Assembly: GCA_014381725.1 (NCBI GenBank)
Contig: JACNLC010000055.1
Coordinates: 1 to 64,000 of the forward strand
Reading direction: 5' to 3'
From: Fidelibacterota bacterium
GTDB taxonomy: Bacteria > Fidelibacterota > Marinisomatia > SCGC-AAA003-L08 > JACNLC01
Length of the DNA: 64,000 nt
Shown: in pieces, positions 1 through 9,035 of the stretch
How the letters are laid out: each line of letters begins with the position of its first letter
Numbering within the stretch: the stretch's first letter is position 1
Notes under the pieces: generated by a model
The model's database searches: none
The model's input: the letters and a program-made list of their open reading frames with translations, nothing else
What the model was told of the DNA's origin: nothing
Position numbers and translations under genes: made by a program

Positions 1-17
1 AAATTGGACTTGGAATA

Positions 18-1085
18 TTGGAAGTAACACTTGGGGCTTATTTACTTTGGCTTCTTATTAAATTGATAAAAAACAAATTAGTAGGTATAACTCTTATGAT
101 TGGTGGAATATTTTTCATTACTTCATGTGGCGAACCTGCACCTGAAATTCATCCATCAGAAGTTACAATGAATTTAAATGTAAAATCTGGTGATTGGGTA
201 CCTGTTCCAGTAGGAGAATTCCTGTCTGGTTTTAATGAACATCGTGTTGATATTGATTATGATTTTGAAATTATGAAAACAGAAGTTACAAATGCAGAAT
301 TTGCAAAATATCTTAACGATGCAACAGCCAAAGGATTGATTTATATAAAAGAAAATGAAGTTTGGGGAAATTATCACGGTGATATTCTAGGTGGTGGAAT
401 TGATGAACATGGTGTTGCTGGGAATATAGGTCGTCATGAAAAATTGGTCAAGAACCAAGATTATCAATATTATAATTTAGCAGGAAAAAGAGCACGAATT
501 ACATTTGTGAATAACCAATTTGTAGTTTCAAAAGGGTATGAGAATTTCCCGGTTGTATATGTTTCGTGGATGGGTGCTAATGCCTTTGCTGATTTTTATG
601 GTTGGAGACTTCCATTGAAATTAGAATGGGAAAAAGCTGCAAGATGGACAGATGGCCGTTCTTATCCATTTGGTAACTTTGAACTCGGACCAGATAATGG
701 ACCAAAATACGGTAACTATCATCACAGTGGTGATCCGTTTGATAGCTTTAATGGTTTAACTCCAATTGGATTTTATAATGGACAAACTCACGGTGATTTT
801 GAAACTAAAGATAGCAAAAGCAAGTATGGCTGTTATGATATGGCTGGAAATGCAGGTGAATGGACTGGAGATATTGTTAGAGGTAGTCACCAAAGATATA
901 TCATGGGCGGAACAATGATGGAATATGCTTTTGAAATGCGTTCTGCTACTGAAAATAGTGGTGTCCCAGGATTTGATGACGATGAAACAGGTTACAATAA
1001 ACCATATATGTCATTCCAAGTTGGGTTTAGATGTGCACGGGGCAATCTTGGGAATATACTTGAGAGAAATTTACACTCACATTAA
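18..1085 (+). CDS. SUMF1/formylglycine-generating-enzyme-family lipoprotein (5' boundary uncertain, frame is open to the window edge)
   Basis: Motifs YVSWMGANAFADFYGWRLPLKLEWEKAAR, GCYDMAGNAGEWTGD and FQVGFRCAR; lipobox-like ITSCG after a hydrophobic stretch. Confidence 0.75.
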   Translation: MEVTLGAYLLWLLIKLIKNKLVGITLMIGGIFFITSCGEPAPEIHPSEVTMNLNVKSGDWVPVPVGEFLSGFNEHRVDIDYDFEIMKTEVTNAEFAKYLNDATAKGLIYIKENEVWGNYHGDILGGGIDEHGVAGNIGRHEKLVKNQDYQYYNLAGKRARITFVNNQFVVSKGYENFPVVYVSWMGANAFADFYGWRLPLKLEWEKAARWTDGRSYPFGNFELGPDNGPKYGNYHHSGDPFDSFNGLTPIGFYNGQTHGDFETKDSKSKYGCYDMAGNAGEWTGDIVRGSHQRYIMGGTMMEYAFEMRSATENSGVPGFDDDETGYNKPYMSFQVGFRCARGNLGNILERNLHSH

Positions 1086-1097
1086 CAAATTAAAAGT

Positions 1098-1949
1098 ATG
1101 AGAATGCTCAAGTTTTACCTTCAATTAGTAAAAACTCCGCAAACTGGCTTGTTGATATTTACTGCGTTTGCTGGATATCAAAGTGCCGTTAATGCTGGTT
1201 CAATGGCATTATCACAAGCAGACTTAATTCTCGCATTTGTTGGTTTATTGCTTGTTGTATGCGGAACAACTTCTCTTAATATGGTGTTTGACCACGATAT
1301 AGATTCTCTAATGGAGCGGACTAAAAATCGTCCAATTCCAAAAGGTGTAATTTCAACTATGCAAGCATCGATTTTAAGTTGGTTAAGTATAATTATTGGT
1401 ACTGCAATAAATTATAAAATATCATTGATATATAGTTTTGTGGTTCTGCTAGGATTCCTATTTGATTTTATAGTTTATACAATTTGGCTTAAGAGACGCT
1501 CAGCTTGGTCAATTGTTTTTGGTGGATTATCTGGTGGTATGCCAGTATTAGCTGGTAGAGTATTAGCAACCGGTAGTGTTGATATGATTGGAATTTTGCT
1601 GGCCATTGCCATATTGTTATGGATTCCAACACATATTCTAACTTTGGCTATGAATCACGATAAAGATTATAAATTGGCTGGAGTACCAACTTTCCCTAAT
1701 AAACTAGGATTTAAAGCTACAAGATACATCATTGCTATTACAAATTTACTTACTGCAATCATTTTGGTCTTCGTTGGATACAATCTAAACATCAATGAAA
1801 TGGGAATACAAATTTTGAGAATTGGTAGTTTAGTTTTATTCATATTATCTTTTAGATTGGTTATTGATCCATCTAGAGAAAGAAATTTTACATTATTCAA
1901 ATACGCATCTCTCTTTATGGCAGGAGTTATGCTAATATTTATTTTATGA
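1098..1949 (+). CDS. ctaB: UbiA-family prenyltransferase, protoheme IX farnesyltransferase-like
   Basis: Motifs NMVFDHDIDSLMERTKNRPIPKG and HILTLAMNHDKDYKLAGVPTFPN; multiple TM segments. Confidence 0.85.
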   Translation: MRMLKFYLQLVKTPQTGLLIFTAFAGYQSAVNAGSMALSQADLILAFVGLLLVVCGTTSLNMVFDHDIDSLMERTKNRPIPKGVISTMQASILSWLSIIIGTAINYKISLIYSFVVLLGFLFDFIVYTIWLKRRSAWSIVFGGLSGGMPVLAGRVLATGSVDMIGILLAIAILLWIPTHILTLAMNHDKDYKLAGVPTFPNKLGFKATRYIIAITNLLTAIILVFVGYNLNINEMGIQILRIGSLVLFILSFRLVIDPSRERNFTLFKYASLFMAGVMLIFIL

Positions 1950-2032
1950 TAGAGGATTCAGATTCTAATCTGAATCGATGAAAAAATGTGATAATCACAT
2001 TAGTTGATAAATAAAAAAAGAAAGGGAATAAC

Positions 2033-2686
2033 ATGGAAATGGCACTTTGGCAACAAGGCGTTTTGTTATTAACAGGGTTGATTGCGATTTATATGATTAA
2101 ATTCTTCGTAGATCAACAGAAAAATGAGGGGACAGCAGGAACATTTAATATTTATTATATGATTTCATTTGCAGTCTTATTGGTATCTGGACTACTTCTC
2201 ATCTTCAATGGTTGGGATATTCTAGGATTATTTGGTGAGGATTCACAACCAAGTAAATTTGTCGCAATTGTAGCTGGTTTAATACCATTCTCACTTGCTA
2301 TTGGTTTAGTGATGCAGTACTATCCAGAACATGGCAAAAATACACTAATATTCTTTATTGTTGGATTGCTACTAATTGCAACAACGAAATATGCGTATAC
2401 AACACCACCAGGATGGGGAAAAATCGTTTATCCATTATTCCATGCAATTGCAGGTTTTACAATTTTCTTTTTACCTTTGTTTGCATCAAAAGCAGGTAAA
2501 GCTCCAGCTGGCTTTTATAATGTAACCATAGGTGGGACTATCATTGGCATTGGTGGAATAGCGTTGGCATTCATCATGAATGGTAAACAATTACTATTCT
2601 TCTCAGCTGACTTTGTATCACTTATTCTTGCTCCTGTATTATTTCTCACAGCGTTATTTTTTATGCTTGGATTTACAAAGAAATAA
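2033..2686 (+). CDS. hypothetical multi-pass membrane protein
   Basis: Intact ORF with several hydrophobic segments, upstream AAAGGGAAT Shine-Dalgarno-like sequence, terminator downstream. Confidence 0.6.
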   Translation: MEMALWQQGVLLLTGLIAIYMIKFFVDQQKNEGTAGTFNIYYMISFAVLLVSGLLLIFNGWDILGLFGEDSQPSKFVAIVAGLIPFSLAIGLVMQYYPEHGKNTLIFFIVGLLLIATTKYAYTTPPGWGKIVYPLFHAIAGFTIFFLPLFASKAGKAPAGFYNVTIGGTIIGIGGIALAFIMNGKQLLFFSADFVSLILAPVLFLTALFFMLGFTKK

Positions 2687-2704
2687 TTACTAATTAAATC
2701 TTGT

Positions 2705-2732
2705 AAAAGGGCGTTTTTAAACGCCCTTTTTT
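2705..2732 (+). terminator. Rho-independent terminator
   Basis: AAAAGGGCGTTTTTAAACGCCCTTTTTT: perfect GGGCGTTT/AAACGCCC stem followed by a T-run. Confidence 0.9.
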
Positions 2733-2738
2733 CTACTT

Positions 2739-3164
2739 ATGATTTCAAAATTTATAGTAAATCGAAAATATCTGCTGTTAAGTTCAGGTATTATGTGGTG
2801 TGGTGTTGGGATACTGCTCAATATTATAGCTTATCATTGGGTTAAAGAATTTTCAACTTTTGGAATTATATTATCAGTTAGTATCGGTACTATATTAGGT
2901 ATCGTCATCGCTAAATTTGGATTTAGCAAAATTGCCAATAAAAACATCTTCCGTATATTTAAATTACCTGAAAAGGTTACTTTGTTTGCATTCCAAGAAC
3001 CAAAAAGTTATATTCTCATTTTGTTTATGATGAGTTTAGGGGTTTTTATGCGAAAATCTGGATATGTCCCTGAGATACTACTAGCGCTAATCTACATCGG
3101 AATAGGGTCTGCTTTATTTTTAGCTGGATTAACATATTTTGTGTCATTTTACAAGCGAAGTTAA
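2739..3164 (+). CDS. hypothetical membrane protein
   Basis: Intact 141-aa ORF with about four hydrophobic segments. Confidence 0.55.
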   Translation: MISKFIVNRKYLLLSSGIMWCGVGILLNIIAYHWVKEFSTFGIILSVSIGTILGIVIAKFGFSKIANKNIFRIFKLPEKVTLFAFQEPKSYILILFMMSLGVFMRKSGYVPEILLALIYIGIGSALFLAGLTYFVSFYKRS

Positions 3165-3635
3165 GAACAAAGATTGAACCGGACTTGCATGTTATGAGTA
3201 CTGAGTTAGTGAAGATTAAGTAAGTAAATTCTGTACTTTTGATTAAACATTAAATATGATTTTGTTGGTGACACAGCAGAAAATAGCTAATAGTACAGTA
3301 TAATCTTTTCTTATAAAAATTCATAAAATGTAAATTATGAACTAGTTAACTTAAACCAACCACAAATTACCAACTAGAAAATTTCTTTAAAAACTGCATA
3401 TTGATTCTTGCATACATCAAAAAAAACCTTGTAAAATTGGATAAGAAAATCTTGATGTCTTTATACAATTGGTTGAAATTATTATCAAGATTCTAAATAA
3501 ATGATTTTGAAATTATAGAATTTACAGGGATTATTTGTACTGATATGAAAACTGAATATGGTAGCGGAAATTATATATATTTCAAGATCTTCTACCTCAA
3601 TAAAAATTCAATTAACATAAACTAAAGGATCTAAA

Positions 3636-3941
3636 ATGGCTTATTGGCGAGTACCGCTGGATATCAAAAAAGTGGAAGTTCCTCACGGAAATGTCCATAT
3701 TGATAAAGAACAATGTAAGGGGTGCAAATTCTGCGTAGAATATTGCCCTCGAGATGTATTGGAAATGTCAGCAGAATTCAACAGAAAAGGATATCATTAT
3801 CCTGTCGTATTAAAGCAAGGTGCGTGCGTAAATTGCAATCTGTGCGAGATGATCTGTCCCGATTTCTCAATTTTTGTCATGGAAGGTAAACCGCGAAATC
3901 CTGAAGCAGATGAAATTATAGATAGAAAGGATAATCAATGA
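3636..3941 (+). CDS. korD: 2-oxoacid:ferredoxin oxidoreductase delta-like 4Fe-4S ferredoxin subunit
   Basis: Two CxxCxxCxxxC motifs (CKGCKFCVEYCP, CVNCNLCEMICP); overlaps the downstream korA start. Confidence 0.85.
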   Translation: MAYWRVPLDIKKVEVPHGNVHIDKEQCKGCKFCVEYCPRDVLEMSAEFNRKGYHYPVVLKQGACVNCNLCEMICPDFSIFVMEGKPRNPEADEIIDRKDNQ

Positions 3942-5095
3942 AAGCAGATCCAATTGGTGTAGCAACAGGTAGTCACTATATTGATGGAGACCATGCGTGT
4001 GCAGAAGGTGCAATTGCTGCAGGTTGTAGGTTTTTAGCAGGATATCCAATCACACCATCAACAGAAGTTGCTGAAAGAGTTGCTGAAAGATTTCCTTTTG
4101 TAGGTGGGCAGTTTATTCAAATGGAAGATGAATTAGCTTCAATGGCAGCAGTTTCTGGAGCAGTTTGGGGTGGTGCTAAATCGATGACTGTTACTTCAGG
4201 TCCGGGATTTTCCTTAATGATGGAAAATTTGGGATTGGCCACAATGATGGAAGTCCCTTGCGTTTTAGTGAATGTGCAAAGAGGGGGACCATCAACAGGG
4301 CTACCAACACTTACTGGCCAAGCTGATATGATGCAAGCACGATGGGGTTCTCACGGAGATTATGAGCTCATTTCAATTTGTCCGAACTCACCACAAGAAT
4401 GTTTTGATTTGACAATTGAAGCTTTCAATTTATCTGAAAAATGGCGTGTTCCAGTAATGTTTATGATGGACGAATGTGTAGGTCATATGATTGAGAAAGT
4501 AGTAATCCCAGAAGCTGACAAAATAGAAATCACTCCACGAGAATTTTACAAAGGTGATAAAGAAAAATACAGACCTTTTCGTTTTGATGGTAAAGGCATT
4601 GCTCCAATGGTTAAAGCTGGTGATGGTTATTTTATACATATTACTGGATTAACTCACGATGAACGCGGATATCCAGTTATTAATGAACAAGCACAAGACA
4701 AAAATGTTAGACATCTTGTAGATAAAATTCTCAAAAATGAAGACAAAATAAGAATCATAGAAGAAGACCAAATTGATGGCGCTGATGTTGTAGTTGTTTC
4801 TTATGGAATTACATCGAGAGTTGCGCTAAAAGCTGTAGAATTGGCTCGTAAAAAAGGAATAAAAGTTGGAATAATGCGTTTAATTACTGTTTGGCCATTT
4901 CCAGAAAGTAGAATTAGAGAACTTGCTCCAAAAGTAAAAGCTTTTGTGGTGCCTGAAATCAATCTTGGACAAATTTGTTTAGAAGTTGAGAGATGTGCAC
5001 AAGGAAAGGCGAAAACTACATTAGTATCACATGCAGGTGGATGGGTTCACGATCCAGCTGACATTCTGAAAGCGATTGAAGAGGGGGTAAAATGA
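3938..5095 (+). CDS. korA: 2-oxoglutarate:ferredoxin oxidoreductase subunit alpha
   Basis: Motifs GCRFLAGYPITPSTEVAE, FIQMEDELASMAAVSGAVWGGAKSMTVTSGPGFSLMMEN. Confidence 0.92.
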   Translation: MKADPIGVATGSHYIDGDHACAEGAIAAGCRFLAGYPITPSTEVAERVAERFPFVGGQFIQMEDELASMAAVSGAVWGGAKSMTVTSGPGFSLMMENLGLATMMEVPCVLVNVQRGGPSTGLPTLTGQADMMQARWGSHGDYELISICPNSPQECFDLTIEAFNLSEKWRVPVMFMMDECVGHMIEKVVIPEADKIEITPREFYKGDKEKYRPFRFDGKGIAPMVKAGDGYFIHITGLTHDERGYPVINEQAQDKNVRHLVDKILKNEDKIRIIEEDQIDGADVVVVSYGITSRVALKAVELARKKGIKVGIMRLITVWPFPESRIRELAPKVKAFVVPEINLGQICLEVERCAQGKAKTTLVSHAGGWVHDPADILKAIEEGVK

Positions 5096-6003
5096 GTAAC
5101 TCTAAAGGACAAATATTGTCAAACAAACTAGAAATTCCTAAATCTGATGAGTTAAAGCACCCTATGGAAGGCTATTTGCGGGAAGAGAGATTTCCGCATA
5201 TTTGGTGCTCTACTTGTGGTATTGGAACAGTGCTTACAGGATTTATCACAGGTTTACAAAAATCAGGATTGGATAGAGAAAAAGTAGCTGTTGTTTCAGG
5301 TATTGGGTGTTCTGGGCGTGCAGCAGGTTATTTACGATTAGATTCATTTCATTCCACTCACGGACGGGCAATTCCATTTGCAACTGGTTTGGCACTTGGA
5401 AATCCGGAATTAAAAGTGGTGGTAATTAGTGGTGATGGAGATATCGCGGCGATTGGTGGAAACCACTTCATACACGCTGCTCGAAGAAATATGAATTTAA
5501 CAGTAATATGTATTAACAACTTCAATTACGCAATGACTGGTGGGCAAGCTGGCCCGACAACTCCTGAAGAAGCCAATGCTTCTACAGCTCCTTTCGGATG
5601 TTACGAATATCCGTTTAATTTACCATTTTTGGCAGAGTCTAGTGGTGCGATCTATGTAGCTAGATGGACCTCTCTTCATATTCGTAGAGTATCTAACTCA
5701 ATTTCAGAAGCATTATTGAAACCAGGATTTTCATTTATTGAAGTAATTGCTCCATGTCCTACTTTGTATGCTAGAAGGAATCGGTTGGGCTCTGGACTTG
5801 ATTTGATGAAATTCTACCACGACAGTGCAATAATTGACCATAATGCTGATACTCGGGATATAGATATTGGATATCAGGATAGAATTACAATAGGTAAATT
5901 TGTAGATAAAGATAAACCAACATTTTTGGAAAATAAAGATAACTTCCTAAAGAAAAAACTCGGTGATAAATTTATTCAATACACCGGACAAAATTGGGAA
6001 TAG
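5092..6003 (+). CDS. korB: 2-oxoglutarate:ferredoxin oxidoreductase subunit beta (TPP-binding)
   Basis: WCSTCGIG, GIGCSGRAAGYLRLDSFHSTHGRAIPFATG, GDGDIAAIGGNH, NNFNYAMTGGQAGPTTP. Confidence 0.93.
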   Translation: MSNSKGQILSNKLEIPKSDELKHPMEGYLREERFPHIWCSTCGIGTVLTGFITGLQKSGLDREKVAVVSGIGCSGRAAGYLRLDSFHSTHGRAIPFATGLALGNPELKVVVISGDGDIAAIGGNHFIHAARRNMNLTVICINNFNYAMTGGQAGPTTPEEANASTAPFGCYEYPFNLPFLAESSGAIYVARWTSLHIRRVSNSISEALLKPGFSFIEVIAPCPTLYARRNRLGSGLDLMKFYHDSAIIDHNADTRDIDIGYQDRITIGKFVDKDKPTFLENKDNFLKKKLGDKFIQYTGQNWE

Positions 6004-6090
6004 AAACAGAATGCAGGAGCAGTAGGCAGTAGTAGGCAGAGATAATAATTATGCAACTGCAGCTGCATACTAATTAATAAGGGGCAAAAA

Positions 6091-6663
6091 ATGGACATAA
6101 GATTTTCAGGTTTTGGGGGACAGGGAATTATAAAATCGGGGACGCTAATTGGGAAAGCGGCATCTCTTTACAGTAATAAATTTGGGACAATGACACAAAG
6201 TTTTGGTCCTGAAGCTCGTGGTGGTGCTTGCTCTGCTCAAGTAGTAATTGATGATAAACCAGTGTTGTATCCTTATATATTGAGTCCGGAAATTCTCGTT
6301 TCAATGTCACAAGAAGCTTACGAGAAATTCATAAAAGACCCAGAAAAAGGTAGCATTGTTCTAACTGACACCGATTTGGTGAAACCAAAAACAATCAGAA
6401 AAGATGTGAAAATGTATTCCATTCCATCTACTCGAATTGCTGAGGAAATGGGAAACAGAATTTTTGCAAATGTTGTGATGGTTGGATTTTTTACTGCTAT
6501 CACTAAAGTTGTAGGTTTAGAAGCGATGAAAAAAGCACTTCCAGGTTCTGTGCCTGATAGATTTATCGATATCAATATAGAAGCTCTGGAGAGAGGTTAC
6601 AACTTCGGAATTGAGTTGTTAGAAAAAGAGCAACCTAAAAAGAAAGCAAAAGCGAAAGCATAA
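6091..6663 (+). CDS. korC: 2-oxoacid:ferredoxin oxidoreductase subunit gamma
   Basis: N-terminal FSGFGGQGIIKSGTLIGKAA; QSFGPEARGGACSAQVVID. Confidence 0.92.
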   Translation: MDIRFSGFGGQGIIKSGTLIGKAASLYSNKFGTMTQSFGPEARGGACSAQVVIDDKPVLYPYILSPEILVSMSQEAYEKFIKDPEKGSIVLTDTDLVKPKTIRKDVKMYSIPSTRIAEEMGNRIFANVVMVGFFTAITKVVGLEAMKKALPGSVPDRFIDINIEALERGYNFGIELLEKEQPKKKAKAKA

Positions 6664-6665
6664 AA

Positions 6666-8969
6666 ATGTCAGTTAACAAATCAACCAACAAATTTCAAGA
6701 AATACTAAAAAATGATTCTGCTACTTTATCGTTTACTGACCATATAAAGGAAAAATATAAGGTTGGCTGGGTAAATCCTTCTCCCTGTATGGAAGCTTGC
6801 CCTGCAGGAGTAAATGTAAAATCGTATATTTCTTTGATTGCAGCTGGAAAATTCCACGATGCATTGAAAGTTGTCAGAGAAAGAAATCCGTTACCTGGTA
6901 TTTGTGGTCGAATTTGCACACATCCCTGCGAGACATCTTGTAATAGAAATGAAATAGATGAACCTGTTGCAATTTGTTGGTTAAAAAGATTTATAGCAGA
7001 TTATGAACTCAAACATCCAATGCCAAAGCCTGAAAAAATCGCAGGTAAAAGAAGAGAAAAGATTGCGGTTATTGGTTCTGGACCTGCAGGATTAACAACT
7101 GCCCACGACCTTGCTTTGCTTGGATATAAAGTAACTATATTTGAAGAATTATCTGAACCGGGGGGAATGTTAATTGCTGGAATTCCATCTTACAGAATGC
7201 CCCGTGATATTCTTAAAGTCGAAATTGATTATATCAAAGATTTGGGTGTAGAAATAAAAACTAATTCTCGAATTAAGGGCAAAAATGCAGTTGAAGGACT
7301 CATCCAAAAAGGTTTCAATGCAGTTTTTATTGCAATTGGTGCACATCAAGGGAAAAAGCTAAATGTTCCAGGCGAAGAGGATTTTGTAGGATTTCTTGAT
7401 GCGGTTACATTTTTGCGTGGTGTGAATTTTGATAAACCAAAAAAACCAGGTGATAAAGTTATTGTAATCGGTGGTGGAAATTCTGCAATCGATGCAGCGA
7501 GAACTGCGATTCGTTTGAATTGCGAGGATGTAAACATTGTTTACAGAAGAACTAGAAATGAAATGCCAGCAAATGATGCCGAAATTGAAGAAGCAGAAAA
7601 TGAGGGTGTTAACATTCACTATCTTGCTGCACCTGTAAAAATTATAGGTATTAATGGAAAAGTCACAGGAATGGAATGCGTCAAAATGGAGTTGGGTGTA
7701 CCTGATGAAAGTGGACGAAGAAGACCAATTCCAATCAAAGGTTCTGAATATGTTATTGATGCTGATGTAATAATTCCAGCTATCAGTCAAGAACCTGATT
7801 TAACATTTTTGCCAGCGAGCCATAAACTCAATATTTCAAAATGGAATACTTTTGTAGCAAATGAATCCACAATGGAAACGAATATCCCTGGGGTTTTTGC
7901 AGGTGGTGATGCGGTTACTGGACCAAATACCGTTATTGATGCAATCTCACAAGGTCATATAGCTGCAGAATCAATTGACCGATTTATCAACGGAATATCT
8001 CAACAAAGAGTTCAACATCCAACACGGAAATTTGAAACTGAAATAGCGTGCAATTTGAAAACACTACCAAAAACAAAACGAGCAGAAATGCCGATGGAGA
8101 AAGTAGAATCACGAACGACTTCTTTTGATGAAGTCGAATTCGGATTTGACGAAGCTCAAGCAATTGCAGAAGCCCAAAGATGTTTGCGTTGTGGTCCGTG
8201 CGATGAGTGTTATACTTGTGTTCCTGAATGCGATAAAGGTTTAGCCATCCTTGCAAATGATGAAGGTGATTGCTTACTACGATATCCTCCGAATTTTCCA
8301 ATTCACGAAAACCAAAATGAGATTTTGCAAGGTGAATTGAAATCTACAGGAAAAGGGACAATCAAGTTTCAAGTTAATCCTATAGTCCCGACTGTTAAAG
8401 AAAAACTTTGCCGAGGTTGTGGAGATTGTGTAAAAGTCTGCGAATATGGTGCTTGCGAATTGGTACAGATAGGCGATGAAGTATTTGTTTCAAGAATTAA
8501 TCCTGATATTTGTCGAGGTTGTGGAACTTGTGTTGCATTTTGTCCATCTAGTGCAATTCAACCGGGACATTTCACAAGTAATTGGTTAGAGTTTAAATTA
8601 CAAAATATCAAACCGAAAACGAAAAATGTAGTTGTTTTCTCTTGTAATTGGAATGGTTCAACATTTGATTTGAATACAGGGAAAACTAATGTCATTTACA
8701 TCAATGCAATGTGTACTGGCCGTATTGAAACTTCATTCATTCTAAAAGCTCTTGAGCTTGGTGCTGACGGAGTTCTAATTACAGGATGTAGTACAGAAGA
8801 ATGCCATTATGAATTTGGTGCTACTAAGTTTATTGAAACTTACGACAAAACTAAAAAATTGGCGGATATGCTCGGAATAGCAGACAAAAAAATTGGCTAT
8901 GAGCAAATTCCGAGTGCAGATACTTATAAATTCATCGAATCGGTAAAAGGATTTATCAAACAATTATGA
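6666..8969 (+). CDS. FAD/NAD(P)-binding oxidoreductase (GltD/NfnB-like) with 2[4Fe-4S] ferredoxin and C-terminal MvhD/FlpD-like domain
   Basis: Fer4_20-type N-terminus CMEACPAGVNV...CGRICTHPCETSC; AVIGSGPAGLTTAHDLA; VIVIGGGNSAIDAARTA; CRGCGDCVKVCEYG...CRGCGTCVAFCP; FSCNWNGSTFD...NAMCTGRIETSFILKALELGADGVLITGCSTEECHYEFG. Confidence 0.88.
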   Translation: MSVNKSTNKFQEILKNDSATLSFTDHIKEKYKVGWVNPSPCMEACPAGVNVKSYISLIAAGKFHDALKVVRERNPLPGICGRICTHPCETSCNRNEIDEPVAICWLKRFIADYELKHPMPKPEKIAGKRREKIAVIGSGPAGLTTAHDLALLGYKVTIFEELSEPGGMLIAGIPSYRMPRDILKVEIDYIKDLGVEIKTNSRIKGKNAVEGLIQKGFNAVFIAIGAHQGKKLNVPGEEDFVGFLDAVTFLRGVNFDKPKKPGDKVIVIGGGNSAIDAARTAIRLNCEDVNIVYRRTRNEMPANDAEIEEAENEGVNIHYLAAPVKIIGINGKVTGMECVKMELGVPDESGRRRPIPIKGSEYVIDADVIIPAISQEPDLTFLPASHKLNISKWNTFVANESTMETNIPGVFAGGDAVTGPNTVIDAISQGHIAAESIDRFINGISQQRVQHPTRKFETEIACNLKTLPKTKRAEMPMEKVESRTTSFDEVEFGFDEAQAIAEAQRCLRCGPCDECYTCVPECDKGLAILANDEGDCLLRYPPNFPIHENQNEILQGELKSTGKGTIKFQVNPIVPTVKEKLCRGCGDCVKVCEYGACELVQIGDEVFVSRINPDICRGCGTCVAFCPSSAIQPGHFTSNWLEFKLQNIKPKTKNVVVFSCNWNGSTFDLNTGKTNVIYINAMCTGRIETSFILKALELGADGVLITGCSTEECHYEFGATKFIETYDKTKKLADMLGIADKKIGYEQIPSADTYKFIESVKGFIKQL

Positions 8970-9035
8970 ATTACGAGTTAATAATTACGAATATCTTTGC
9001 GTCTTTGCGACTTAGTTGGACTGAAAGGAAAAAAT

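Noticed and set aside
7359-7790. Antisense ORF of 143 aa opposite the FAD oxidoreductase, and similar shadow ORFs (e.g. 27867-28340, 54952-55353)
   Set aside because: Low-complexity or composition-driven translations fully opposite well-supported genes; no domain motifs.
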